47,712 bases of DNA from assembly GCA_017617935.1 (NCBI GenBank), contig JAFZVF010000023.1:1-47712 (forward strand), in the 5' to 3' direction. Every line of letters starts with the position of its first letter. Within the stretch, counting starts at the first letter, position 1. Shown in pieces: positions 1-7,436 of this stretch. The notes under the pieces are model-generated. The model had not been told where the DNA came from, made no database searches, and saw nothing but the letters and a program-made list of their open reading frames with translations. This DNA comes from Clostridiales bacterium. GTDB lineage: Bacteria > Bacillota > Clostridia > Saccharofermentanales > Saccharofermentanaceae. The position numbers and the translations under genes were made by a program.

Positions 1-165
1 CAATACTGGTGATTTACTATTTTCACCATCAGTATAGAAAACCCATGCTGACATTATTGGGACTTATCAGTCACTTTCTGCGAAATAGCCCATTAATGGG
101 ACTGAACTCAGGTTTTTCAACCGGTTTTTCAGCTTTTTTCGGTGCTGTTATTCAGATTAATCGAG
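1..165. other. Non-coding left edge with dyads
   Basis: I see no credible gene here. An imperfect dyad (ATACTGGTGA near position 4, answered by CACCATCAGTAT near 24-35) lies at the very edge and may be part of something that continues to the left. TGGGACT words occur near 58 and 103, and the second one follows a perfect CCATTAATGG palindrome. A related stretch with TGGGACT words lies upstream of the second antisense-RNA copy at about 500-545. This suggests the duplication that produced the two RNA genes originally included this upstream DNA, now diverged. Confidence 0.4.
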
Positions 166-193
166 TTGCATCGGATATGACGCGTGGTATAAT
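166..193 (+). promoter_or_regulatory. Promoter of antisense RNA 1
   Basis: A -35-like TTGCAT (166-171) is separated by 16 bp from a perfect TATAAT (188-193), which has a TG two bases upstream (extended -10). Transcription should start near 199-201 and run right into the terminator hairpin at 237-266. The same arrangement recurs exactly 412 bp further right (578-605). Confidence 0.7.
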
Positions 194-199
194 ATGCTT

Positions 200-285
200 A
201 CCGATGAAATGAGAGGAATTATTTTTCATCAAAACGAAAACCCCGAAGCGGCAACTTCGGGGTTTTCTATTCCGTTTTTGTAAGG
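200..285 (+). ncRNA. Antisense (antitoxin-like) RNA 1 of an Fst/par-type locus
   Basis: A short untranslated RNA of about 85 nt is predicted from the strong promoter and the rho-independent terminator. Its 5' part can fold into a hairpin (arms GATGAAA at 203-209 and TTTCATC at 224-230). The sequence GAAATGAGAGGA (206-217), mostly in the loop, is repeated perfectly on the same strand at 378-389. There it lies antisense to codons 4-8 of the convergent toxin gene. The RNA therefore carries a 12-nt perfect complement to the beginning of the toxin message, besides the shared terminator hairpin. This is the layout of the enterococcal par locus (RNA I/RNA II with direct repeats and a bidirectional terminator). 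The antitoxin role is inferred. Confidence 0.65.
237..276. terminator. Bidirectional terminator between antisense RNA 1 and the toxin
   Basis: A 12-bp perfect stem (arms 237-248 and 255-266, AAAACCCCGAAG/CTTCGGGGTTTT) encloses the loop CGGCAA (249-254). T-rich tracts follow on the plus strand and the stem is symmetric, so it can end both the rightward antisense RNA and the leftward toxin message. The same stem recurs at 649-678, but with the loop inverted to TTGCCG. Confidence 0.75.
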
Positions 286-312
286 TGGCTTAGGCCTTAG
301 GCTGACTGCTTT

Positions 313-399
313 TTACTTTCTTCCGTCCAGCCATTTGCTGATGTAATTAGCAATTACTCCAGCCATAACAGAAGAAAGAAATGAGAGGATATTCCTCAT
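313..399 (-). CDS. Fst-like type I toxin peptide, 28 aa
   Basis: This is a 28-residue peptide starting MRNILSFLSS and ending ISKWLDGRK. A hydrophobic stretch (about residues 4-21) would span the membrane, and it is followed by a W-L-D and a basic tail. That is the general plan of Fst/Ldr-family type I toxins. The start is fixed by a strong Shine-Dalgarno, GGAAAGGAGG (408-417), eight bases before ATG at 399-397. The start codon can pair in the message with CTCAT a few codons on, which would hide the start as in fst RNA I. The gene converges on antisense RNA 1 and shares its terminator. The toxin promoter is unclear; TTGAAG/TAATTG with 18 bp between them, upstream on the minus strand, is only a weak candidate. 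Family membership is judged by eye, not by a database search. Confidence 0.65.
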   Translation of the reverse strand: MRNILSFLSSVMAGVIANYISKWLDGRK

Positions 400-577
400 C
401 CCGATTACCTCCTTTCCACTACCTAAGTAGAAGTAAAGGTGGGCAGCAATTAGATTTTAGTTTGCGATATCTTCAAAAGAAATACGCGCAGACAAAAGTC
501 GGGACTTTAGGGTATCAAATGGGACTTTTTCGCGAAAATGGGACTGTTGTCCAGCGATTAAATGCAAGCTTTCATGG
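400..577. other. Region upstream of the toxin, TGGGACT words
   Basis: No protein gene is supported here. The stretch must hold the leftward toxin promoter and its 5' leader. GGGACT occurs three times (about 499-504, 530-535 and 550-555) and belongs to the diverged upstream part of the duplication seen at the left edge. Confidence 0.4.
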
Positions 578-605
578 TTGTTCAGGATATGACGCGTGGT
601 ATAAT
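578..605 (+). promoter_or_regulatory. Promoter of antisense RNA 2
   Basis: TTGTTC (578-583), a 16-bp spacer and TATAAT (600-605) in the same extended -10 context as the first copy. The -35 has changed but the spacing is kept, so this copy could still be active. Confidence 0.6.
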
Positions 606-611
606 ATGCTT

Positions 612-697
612 ACCGATGAAATGAGAGGAATTATTTTTCATCAAATAGAAAACCCCGAAGTTGCCGCTTCGGGGTTTTCTATTCCGTTTTTGTAAGG
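612..697 (+). ncRNA. Antisense RNA 2 (duplicated copy, inverted terminator loop)
   Basis: This predicted RNA of about 85 nt is nearly the same as antisense RNA 1, including the 5' hairpin and the GAAATGAGAGGA segment (618-629) complementary to the toxin start region. It does not converge on a toxin gene; it faces the 3' end of the hypothetical gene at 727-1452. Its terminator loop reads TTGCCG instead of CGGCAA. The loop is therefore complementary to the loop of RNA 1, and identical to the loop in the toxin message. It could still pair with the toxin start region but should not form the toxin loop-loop contact, or it could bind RNA 1. Function is inferred. Confidence 0.55.
649..690. terminator. 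Bidirectional terminator, loop-inverted copy
   Basis: The same 12-bp stem as 237-266 (arms 649-660 and 667-678) encloses the loop TTGCCG (661-666), the exact reverse complement of the first copy's loop. It can terminate antisense RNA 2 to the right and the 727-1452 message to the left. Confidence 0.75.
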
Positions 698-726
698 TGG
701 CTTAGACTTAAGGCAGTCCTTTAACT

Positions 727-1452
727 TTACTTATCATCCGTCCAGCCGGGCTCGTCGTCAAAATAGTCGTCATATTCAGGCCAATCCAACTGTTGCGCGA
801 CGTTAGCCCAGCACTCGGTCATGACCTTGTTCACGAATTTCATTATGTTGACGATCTCCGCATAGAACTGATCGTTATCAGACATCGCCAACATGACGAG
901 CATGAAGTTTCCTGCTATGTAACCCATATCGGAAACCTTGGCGTGATCTTCGGCAAAGGCGAGACTCGTCTTCTCATAAAGCGTCTTGCCGTATTCATCA
1001 AGACTTTCAAAACTGCCGTTTATTTCACTTGCAATGCGGTCCCAAGCCTCTTCGTCATAGACGGAGAGATCCACCGTAAAAGTTTCCGTGCCTTTAAACT
1101 CCCATGGCAGTTCAGCCGCCGTATCAGCACGGTATGCCTCATATTCATTCTTTGATCCGAACAGATAATCGTCCAACAGATCCTTCTCGTTTTCGATCGC
1201 ATTCAGACAAGCTTTCCTAAGTTCCTTCGTTTTCATCAGCGCGATCAAAAACTTTGCAAGATTCCCGGTAACGTATCGAATGCGGCTTTCCTTCAAAGCG
1301 CGCAGTTCTTCAGGCAGCAGGCAACCCAAAACCAAGTTCTCTTCAAATTCGCCAGCGTCTATGTCCGCGATTTCATTGAAAACTTTTTCGTACAGGCTCT
1401 TCAGCCTGGCTTCCGCCCGTACGTCCGGTTTTTTATTTGCTTCTGAAGACAT
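727..1452 (-). CDS. Acidic hypothetical protein, 241 aa
   Basis: I do not recognise the family. The product is acidic and mostly helical, with no signal peptide or membrane span and a very acidic tail (EYDDYFDDEPGW). The start chosen is ATG at 1452, eight bases after AAAGGAG; an upstream in-frame TTG is too close to that site. The last codons (GWTDDK) and the downstream DNA match the end of the small toxin gene (KWLDGRK) and its terminator. The 3' end therefore seems to have been joined to, or to have replaced, a duplicated toxin gene. It is transcribed toward antisense RNA 2, with which its 3' end would overlap. Confidence 0.7.
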   Translation of the reverse strand: MSSEANKKPDVRAEARLKSLYEKVFNEIADIDAGEFEENLVLGCLLPEELRALKESRIRYVTGNLAKFLIALMKTKELRKACLNAIENEKDLLDDYLFGSKNEYEAYRADTAAELPWEFKGTETFTVDLSVYDEEAWDRIASEINGSFESLDEYGKTLYEKTSLAFAEDHAKVSDMGYIAGNFMLVMLAMSDNDQFYAEIVNIMKFVNKVMTECWANVAQQLDWPEYDDYFDDEPGWTDDK

Positions 1453-1498
1453 TGCCAAAACTCCTTTTGATTACCAAATGTGTATATTATACGCCTCA

Positions 1499-2989
1499 TC
1501 ACCAAATGGTAATATCCACCGAATCCGTGCCCTTGTTGACCTTTACCTTGCCACTGGTGGCCTTGGGCTTAAGGAGGTTCATGTTGGGCTTCACCTTCTT
1601 GTTGCCGAAGCGGATCTTGACCATGTCGGGGGACGGGTGCTTCTTGGTGAGCTTGAGGCCCCTGATGTCAAGACAGCTGCCTCCTTCGATCGTGAATTCG
1701 AGCCTTCCGCCGGTGACCGCGATCGTGCCCTTGACCGTGAGCTTGCCACCCTTCATTATCCTGATCTCCTGAGGATCCACTTTCGGGAGCTTGACCTTGC
1801 CGACGTTGACGGTGACCTTCGTATAGATCCTGCAGTCGATCACATGGCCGCTGTCATCCTTGATCGAAGACTTGCCCTTGGTAAGGATCGCCTTGACCAT
1901 GGCGGTCTCGAGCTTGTTCCTTTCCGCGTAAGTCGTTTCAGGACCGCGGTACGCCAATTCAAACCTGTCGCCATGGGATGTGAAATTGCAGTCGATGCGG
2001 TCGGAAGTGGGCGCCATGTCACGCGTGTCCTGCTTCTTGGAAAGATATGCCGGCAGGCCGACCTTATTCTTGCTCGTGTTGTCGATGGTTACGATCTGGA
2101 CCGATTCCTTCACGTATTTGTCCTTTGTAAACGAGCCGGTGGAAACCGAAAGGCCGGTCAGATCAACGAAAGAGGCGTTCTCGAGTTCAAAAAGCCTCTT
2201 GCTTCCGGCCTTCTTCACGGCCTCGTCGCCATTTAGCTTGCCCTTTATCGTTACCTTGTGGTTTTCGCAATTAAGGGATACGCCGAAAAGGTCGTCCTTG
2301 GAAACGTCGATGGAAATGTCGCCGTCAAGCCTTATGTGATCAACTCCTGCCTTCTTCTGCTCAATGACCTCTTCAAGGTTCTTTGCAGGCTTGCCTGACT
2401 GGTAGTCTTCTCCCTGGCCGCCATTGCCTCCGCCTTCGCCGTCGACCAAGGCCTTCCACTCGCCCGCATATTTCTCATCAGACATGCGGCACATCTCGAT
2501 GAACTTTTCTTCAGTCTCCCTGGCCGCACCGTCAACATTGATCTGGCGGTAGTGCTCGTTCTTTCCCTCGTCAAAACGAGTGCGGTAGCTCTCGTAATCC
2601 TCCTCGCCCGCGATCATGGCGCCAAGGCCTACGACGTTTAAGTTCGGATCAGCTTTTATGAGCCCGATGAAATCACGTACTCCGTCCCAATATGGCTTTC
2701 CTACGAAGTCCTCCTTGCGGAATCCGGGAGTGTATTCACTTGTGCCGCAGTTGGTGATGAGGTCAACGTTACATATCATAAACAACTGCATTGCAGTGGT
2801 CCCGCCGTTATGTTCAGTCTCCACACTTACGCCTATGTAGTTGACGCCCGTGACAGGCTTGGGGGTAGGCGTGGGACCACCGCGTTCGCCGGGATCAGAA
2901 GCTTCAGAAGAAGCGCCGCCGTTTTCTGGGCCGCCATTGTTGCCGTTGTCTTTGCCGCTGCATGCGGACAGGAGCATGGTAAAGGCCAT
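1499..2989 (-). pseudogene. 5'-truncated lipoprotein gene
   Basis: The reading frame holds a lipobox-like LLSAC at its very start, a Gly/Asn/Pro/Thr-rich linker and then about 440 residues. The second half is rich in VTVNVGKVKL- and KGGKLTVKG-type beta strands, typical of extracellular beta-helix proteins. The expected basic start and most of the hydrophobic signal segment are missing: only about nine residues precede the lipobox cysteine. Upstream of about 2995 the DNA belongs to a PDDEXK nuclease gene in another frame. I therefore read it as a lipoprotein gene that lost its promoter and 5' end in a deletion or recombination. Internal initiation at ATG 2989 would give a protein that is probably not exported. 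Confidence 0.7.
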
Positions 2990-3411
2990 GCCGGTTTGTT
3001 CAGACCGAACACGTCGTTTTCCGTGATGAATATCACGTAATTGTCATGCAGATCCGCAAAGGCTTCGCCCTCTTTGAGCATGTCCGCATCAACCATGCTC
3101 GAATGGTATCTGGCGCGTCTTGGCTTAGCGCCTTTGTTCTCCCTTTGGATCTCGATGTCGTACTTGGCTCCCATAACGTCTTCGGCATAGATGTCGAGCC
3201 GAATGCTACGCCCGTGTAGATTGTTAAATTGCTTTTGAGTCCTTGAATCGATTACCTTAATGTTGTCTCTATCCAGGATGACGTTCAACACAAGTTGCGT
3301 GCCTTCAGTGAAACCATCAAAGCATACATTCATAAGGAGGTCATCTATCAACCGGAGGACTTTGATCCTCCTCAGATAGTCTGGTTTATCCTGTCTTTCA
3401 TTTTTCTTCAT
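2833..3411 (-). pseudogene. 3'-truncated PDDEXK transposase-type nuclease (Rpn-like)
   Basis: Residues 1 to about 140 look like the N-terminal half of the Rpn/PDDEXK_2 transposase family. They include a typical DDLLMNVCFDG-like start, LDIYAED (the metal-binding aspartate) and YDIEIQ (the E-x-Q variant of the ExK motif), and end in FITENDVFGLNKP. Family members usually continue for another 120-150 residues. Here the frame instead runs out of frame through the lipoprotein signal region (about position 2998 downward) and produces a low-complexity tail that is surely not native. The fragment may be expressed, but as a truncated protein. Start ATG 3411 follows an AAGAGG-like site. Confidence 0.7.
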
Positions 3412-3639
3412 GCCGTTTACCTCTTACCGGCATTATAAGCACGGAAAAACCGAAATTGGGGACAAATTGGGCCAGACGGTCAAAACACCCCCTGAAAATG
3501 AGACTTTTGGACAAAAATTGGAACTGCTGGGACTTTTTTGCCAATTTGGGACTGGCCTGTCCTATGCTCTGTTTGACGCAAAAGAGAGGAGGCAACAGGT
3601 ACTCGCGGACTGAATTGGCGGAGACTAGAGCCCCGCCCC
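3412..3639. other. Intergenic, no gene seen
   Basis: Contains several TTGGGAC / ATTTGGGACT / AATTGG words in one orientation and a GCCAG/CTGGC pair. They resemble the TGGGACT words at the left edge, but I could not define a unit. No promoter or RNA is supported. Confidence 0.3.
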
Positions 3640-4641
3640 TTAAACAACCACCTTGTTCTTGCCGGAGTTCTTGCCCTGGTAGAGCTTCTCGTCGGCCGCG
3701 GCGATCCAGTTGTCTAACGTGATGGCTTTGTTCTTGAGTTCAAAGCCCGCGGTCAGGGTAAGCTTTATCTCATTGCCCTCGTAGGTGACCGTCATGGCCT
3801 CTACGGTCGTTCTTAGCGTCTCCAGGATGGAAGTGTCAGAACTCATGAGGACCAGGAACTCCTCGCCGCCCCAGCGCGAGACGACGCAGTCTTTGCAAGT
3901 GTTTTCGATCGCCCTGGCGACGCTGATCAGGACCTCGTCGCCCGCCGCGTGGCCGTACCTGTCGTTGATGGACTTGAAGTCATCGATGTCGATCATGGCG
4001 ATGCCGTAGACCGCGTCGTCCTCGTGGGCCTCCTTGAGGCGCTCCATCATGTAGTGGCGGTTGTACAGGTTCGTGAGGCGGTCCTTGTTCGCGCGGTCGC
4101 TGAGCTGCCTTTCAGACTTTATGATCATGCTGATCATGAGGCGCGAATAGAAGGTGACGAAGGCCAGGACCGTCAGGGAATTGAATATCCAGAAGGTTCC
4201 CGCGATGCGCGTGTCGGTCTCATAGACGGGCTTTGCGTATGCCGCGTGGCCGGTCGAGATGAGGTATGCCGCAATGACGAGGCCGCTGTAGAGCTTTGTG
4301 TTTATCGTCGTGGTCCCCAGCTTGTACGCCATGTATTCCGTGTAGAAGATTATGGGGATCATTGAAAGGCTGTACAGGTGGAAGCCGAAACCGTACCCGA
4401 GGAAGACCGTCGTGATGCTCATGTACAGGGTGAGCCACCCGTAGACCAGCCTTACGTAGACGTCGAGCTTGTTTTTCCGTATGAGGTAAAAGCCAAAGAT
4501 ATAAACTAGCGCTGTCGGTATGGAAAACCAGATGAGGAACGACGCGCCGACCAGATAGAAAAGGCCCGCCAAAGCGAACACCAGGACGAGTATCACGGCG
4601 TTTATTATCAGGGTCAGCTTTTGAATCTCTTTTTGTACCAT
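3640..4641 (-). CDS. Membrane-bound diguanylate cyclase (GGDEF)
   Basis: Makes cyclic-di-GMP from two GTP. About six hydrophobic segments fill the first 175 residues and form a membrane sensor part. A GGDEF domain follows, with NKDRLTNLYNR, an MIDIDDFKSIND metal-binding region and an intact active site RWGGEEF at about residues 256-262. No RxxD inhibitory site is seen before it. The upstream ATG at 4671 lies inside the terminator of the preceding gene and has no ribosome site. The next ATG (4641) lies six bases after a perfect TATAAT, so a leaderless message starting at or next to the ATG is the likely arrangement. The protein is then 333 residues. Confidence 0.85.
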   Translation of the reverse strand: MVQKEIQKLTLIINAVILVLVFALAGLFYLVGASFLIWFSIPTALVYIFGFYLIRKNKLDVYVRLVYGWLTLYMSITTVFLGYGFGFHLYSLSMIPIIFYTEYMAYKLGTTTINTKLYSGLVIAAYLISTGHAAYAKPVYETDTRIAGTFWIFNSLTVLAFVTFYSRLMISMIIKSERQLSDRANKDRLTNLYNRHYMMERLKEAHEDDAVYGIAMIDIDDFKSINDRYGHAAGDEVLISVARAIENTCKDCVVSRWGGEEFLVLMSSDTSILETLRTTVEAMTVTYEGNEIKLTLTAGFELKNKAITLDNWIAAADEKLYQGKNSGKNKVVV

Positions 4642-4647
4642 GAATAA

Positions 4648-4653
4648 ATTATA
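4648..4653 (-). promoter_or_regulatory. -10 element placed for a leaderless mRNA
   Basis: A perfect TATAAT on the minus strand ends six bases before ATG 4641. No Shine-Dalgarno lies between them. Transcription would start on or beside the A of the start codon. No good -35 is visible. Confidence 0.55.
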
Positions 4654-4659
4654 TACCGC

Positions 4660-4695
4660 CAAAAAAACCATAGTGTGAACAACTATGGTTTATTT
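4660..4695 (-). terminator. Terminator of the 4735-5532 gene
   Basis: On the minus strand AAACCATAG and CTATGGTTT form a perfect 9-bp stem around a nine-base loop, followed by a run of seven T. It ends the upstream membrane-protein gene and overlaps the first in-frame ATG of the diguanylate cyclase gene. Confidence 0.75.
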
Positions 4696-4734
4696 GGTAA
4701 ATAACTTCTTTGGAAGGCCGCTCAGGGCGCCGTT

Positions 4735-5532
4735 CTACGTCCCGCTCGCCTGCTCTAAGGTCCTTTTCGCTTCCGCCTTTTTGAGCATTACGAAAACGTA
4801 GATCGGGAAGATGAGGTCAACGAGCGCGCCGAAGAGTTCTAAAAGCATCATTATGGCATCGGCTTTGCCGATAAGGAAGCCGGTGAAGCCACCGGGATTG
4901 TACTTGTGGTCTTGTGCCACTTTAACCATGACGTAAGAAGCCAAGATAACGAAGCCCGTCTTCAGCAAACTGAATGCATATACGGCGATCCTGATCTTCC
5001 AGGTGTCCGGGATGATCTTTTCCTTGTCCCTGTTCTGATAGAACGCGAGAAAAAGGATGACCGCGATCACCGTTCCCGTGACGAACCCGTTGATGTTGGT
5101 CACCAGGTTGATCCAGTAGGCCATCACCGCGCCCTTCCCCGTTTTGTTGAGGAAGAGGGCTACGGCCGTGCTCGCGATGCGGTTGACCGCCATTATCGCG
5201 AATACCGGGATGTATACGTACTTCTTTCCGTAAGTCATGTGGACGTACCAGCAGAGGCAGAACATCGTGGCGACGGAGAACAGCATCGTCACCAGATTCG
5301 CGCCGACCGACAGCCTTGCATAAACGGCGACGCCCAACAAATACCTGAAAGTGGTAATGAGGCTCGCCAATATCGAGCTCACGCCCGAAATGATGAACCC
5401 TATTCCTAAGATCTTCGTCTGCTTTTCCTTGTTGATCGTGACCAGCACGCCCATGACCAGAAGCGCGCAGCTCGCCGCAAAAGCAGAGATCCTGATGAGT
5501 ATGTAGAACAAGCTTATTGACGTGACTGACAT
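4735..5532 (-). CDS. Integral membrane protein, seven or more spans
   Basis: 265 residues, largely hydrophobic, with about seven predicted membrane segments separated by short basic loops and a basic C-terminal tail (KKAEAKRTLEQ). I do not recognise a named family; its size and layout resemble the membrane sensor halves of some signalling proteins, but no catalytic domain is attached. ATG 5532 is chosen because AAGGGAG lies seven to eight bases upstream; the longer frame to 5580 has no such site. The gene lies just upstream of the membrane diguanylate cyclase on the same strand, separated from it by a terminator. Confidence 0.75.
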   Translation of the reverse strand: MSVTSISLFYILIRISAFAASCALLVMGVLVTINKEKQTKILGIGFIISGVSSILASLITTFRYLLGVAVYARLSVGANLVTMLFSVATMFCLCWYVHMTYGKKYVYIPVFAIMAVNRIASTAVALFLNKTGKGAVMAYWINLVTNINGFVTGTVIAVILFLAFYQNRDKEKIIPDTWKIRIAVYAFSLLKTGFVILASYVMVKVAQDHKYNPGGFTGFLIGKADAIMMLLELFGALVDLIFPIYVFVMLKKAEAKRTLEQASGT

Positions 5533-5638
5533 ATATAGAACTCCCTTTTTTGTTTCCTTATGGCAGGTAGATTTTACCACACTTCGTTTCCGCGGTTCCC
5601 TCGTTGACTAGACCGCTCCCGTTTGGAAAAATATACCC

Positions 5639-6439
5639 ATGGGTGATGCAATTTCTAAAACCAAGAGTTCCAAGAAGCGCCTGGCGGTCCTGACCGCCGT
5701 TTTCGTTTGCGCTCTGGGCGCCTTGTTCCTTTTGCTCTACTATGAAAATCCCGCGTTCCGCCAGTACCTGATGACCAGCGGCCGCGTTAAGATGATCCAG
5801 GTCGACGGCATTTTCAACGTGCGCGACATCGGCGGCTGGAAGACCACTGACGGCAGGCATATCCGCTATGGGCTGATCTTCCGCGGCTCTGAAATGGACG
5901 GCAACCACATGGTAAACATCTCCGCCCACGGGATCGAGCAGATGAAGGATCTGGGCATCCGCACCGAGGTGGACCTCCGCAGCGCCGAGGAAGTCAAGGC
6001 CGCCAAATACCCGCTTAAGGATTTCGCCTCATACGACAGATTCGAGATAACCGCCTACATGGGCATAAGCACCCAGAAAGACCTGTATAAAGACGCTTTC
6101 CGGACCGTGATCGGCAGCGTCGTTAATGACAAGCCGGTCTACGTTCACTGCTGGGGCGGCGCGGACCGCACTGGCACGGTGATCGCCCTGCTCGAGGGCG
6201 CCCTGGGCGTTTCAAAGAAGGACGTCATCCGCGACTACGAGCTGACCTCCCTTAGCGAAAACATCGGCGACAGGCATTACGGCAAAGGCAACGAGGGCTC
6301 CCAGTTCAAGGATTTGGTCGAATACATAGAGAACAATTTTGAAGGCGCCACTTTCAGCGAAAAGTGCAGCAATCTTTTGATAGACCTCGGCATAACCGAA
6401 AAGGAGCTTTCTGACTTCCGCGCAAAGATGCTCGAATGA
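5639..6439 (+). CDS. Membrane-anchored tyrosine-protein phosphatase
   Basis: Belongs to the Y_phosphatase3 group of cysteine-dependent phosphatases. One N-terminal membrane anchor (about residues 14-34) would place the catalytic domain outside the cell. Family marks are FNVRDIGGW (residues 59-67), LIFRGSE, a VDLRS strand and the catalytic loop HCWGGADRTG (residues 170-179), with C171 as nucleophile and R177 binding phosphate. The substrate is unknown; outside the membrane it may act on surface protein or lipid phosphoesters. No Shine-Dalgarno precedes ATG 5639; a TTGACT (5604-5609) and an A/T-rich -10-like AAAATA (628-633 of that kilobase) end five bases before it, so this too may be a leaderless message. 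Confidence 0.85.
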   Translation: MGDAISKTKSSKKRLAVLTAVFVCALGALFLLLYYENPAFRQYLMTSGRVKMIQVDGIFNVRDIGGWKTTDGRHIRYGLIFRGSEMDGNHMVNISAHGIEQMKDLGIRTEVDLRSAEEVKAAKYPLKDFASYDRFEITAYMGISTQKDLYKDAFRTVIGSVVNDKPVYVHCWGGADRTGTVIALLEGALGVSKKDVIRDYELTSLSENIGDRHYGKGNEGSQFKDLVEYIENNFEGATFSEKCSNLLIDLGITEKELSDFRAKMLE

Positions 6440-6470
6440 GGGTCTTGCCGATTTGCTCCCTTGACTAGTC

Positions 6471-7310
6471 TTAGGCCGGCGCTATCTTGATCTCCGCCTT
6501 TGACTCCGGGTCGTCCCTGATGATCTCGCCGACGGACTGCACCTTTATCGTCCCGCTTTTCGGGTTCTTTATGCTCACCACATGCGAGAGCACCTCCGCC
6601 TCGGCCTCCGACTTCTCAAAAGCCAGGTCGCAGTCGACCATCACGCAGTTGACGAGCTTTAGCCCCTTGCAGTAGCAAAAAGGCTGCGTCCCCGTTATCG
6701 TGCAGTTTTCAAAAGTCACGTTCTCGCAGTACCACGCCAGGTACTCGCCCTTCACCGTGCAGTTCCTGACGGTCACGTTTTTCGCGTGCCAAAAGGCGTC
6801 CTTCGTGTCAAAAACGCAGTTCGTGAAAGTCGCGTCCTTTATGTACTGGAAAGAATACTTGCCCTTGAGCTTCACGTTTTCGAAAGTCAGGTTGTCCGAT
6901 CTCATCATGAAGTACTCGCTCTCCACGCTCGAGTTCCTCATCTCAATATTGCTGACCGACCACCCAAACTCGGGCGAGACTACGTCACAGGAATCGATCT
7001 TCACGTCCTTGCACTCGCGCAAAGCCTTGATCCCGTGCATTCTCGTGTCCTTTATCTCAATGTCGTCCGAATACCAGAGCGCCGCGCGGCAAGTGTCATA
7101 CATCCTGCAGTTTGTGATCTTCAGGTCGTGGTCGTGCCAGAACGGGTACCTGAGCTTGAACTCGCAGTCATGCACAACGATCCCGCTGCTCTCCTTAAAG
7201 GCGCTCTCCCCGTCCGCCGGCCCGTCAAAGCTGCAGTTAAACACCTCCAACTCGCGGCTCCCATACAAAGCCCTCTCCTCGTCAAACCTCTTTCCCTCGA
7301 TTACGTCCAT
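6471..7310 (-). CDS. DUF3737 family beta-helix protein
   Basis: 279 residues made of short repeats of the type V-x-N-C-x-(V/F/L), for example ATFTNCVFDTK, VTVRNCTVKGE and VTFENCTITGT. They build a right-handed parallel beta-helix. The opening MDVIEGKRFDEERALYG and the overall length match DUF3737, which is common in Firmicutes and of unknown biochemical role. There is no signal peptide, so it should be cytoplasmic. The start ATG 7310 follows AAAGGA about nine bases upstream. It converges on the phosphatase gene and no terminator hairpin is visible in the 31 bp between them. Confidence 0.85.
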   Translation of the reverse strand: MDVIEGKRFDEERALYGSRELEVFNCSFDGPADGESAFKESSGIVVHDCEFKLRYPFWHDHDLKITNCRMYDTCRAALWYSDDIEIKDTRMHGIKALRECKDVKIDSCDVVSPEFGWSVSNIEMRNSSVESEYFMMRSDNLTFENVKLKGKYSFQYIKDATFTNCVFDTKDAFWHAKNVTVRNCTVKGEYLAWYCENVTFENCTITGTQPFCYCKGLKLVNCVMVDCDLAFEKSEAEAEVLSHVVSIKNPKSGTIKVQSVGEIIRDDPESKAEIKIAPA

Positions 7311-7384
7311 TGATCCTATTCCTTTGAGTTTTTATACATTATAAGCCATCGCCCGCCGCCGTTCTTAATGATTGCATTCAAATT

Positions 7385-7436
7385 TGTCTCAATGGTTGTC
7401 TCAATCTCCGTTCAGATTGAGACAGATTTTGAGACA
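7385..7436. repeat. Nested dyad of TGTCTCAA words
   Basis: TGTCTCAA at 385-392 and TGTCTCAAT at 397-405 (offsets within 7000) are answered by ATTGAGACA at 416-424 and TTGAGACA at 429-436. The four arms nest into one 52-bp hairpin. It directly abuts the 72-bp repeat array. Confidence 0.75.

Larger units (their letters stand above)
173..296 (+). repeat. Duplicated antisense-RNA module, copy 1
   Basis: The stretch is near-identical to 585-708 at a constant offset of 412 bp. It includes the -10 element, the whole predicted RNA, the terminator and the downstream AAGGTGGCTTAG. By eye the differences are two bases just before the stem and the inverted six-base loop. Weaker similarity continues to about 333 and 749, reaching into the last codons of the toxin and of the gene at 727-1452. 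Confidence 0.8.

Noticed and set aside
1280-2236. A 318-codon plus-strand frame opposite the acidic gene and the lipoprotein gene
   Set aside because: It crosses two minus-strand reading frames and their intergenic gap and looks like a composition shadow.
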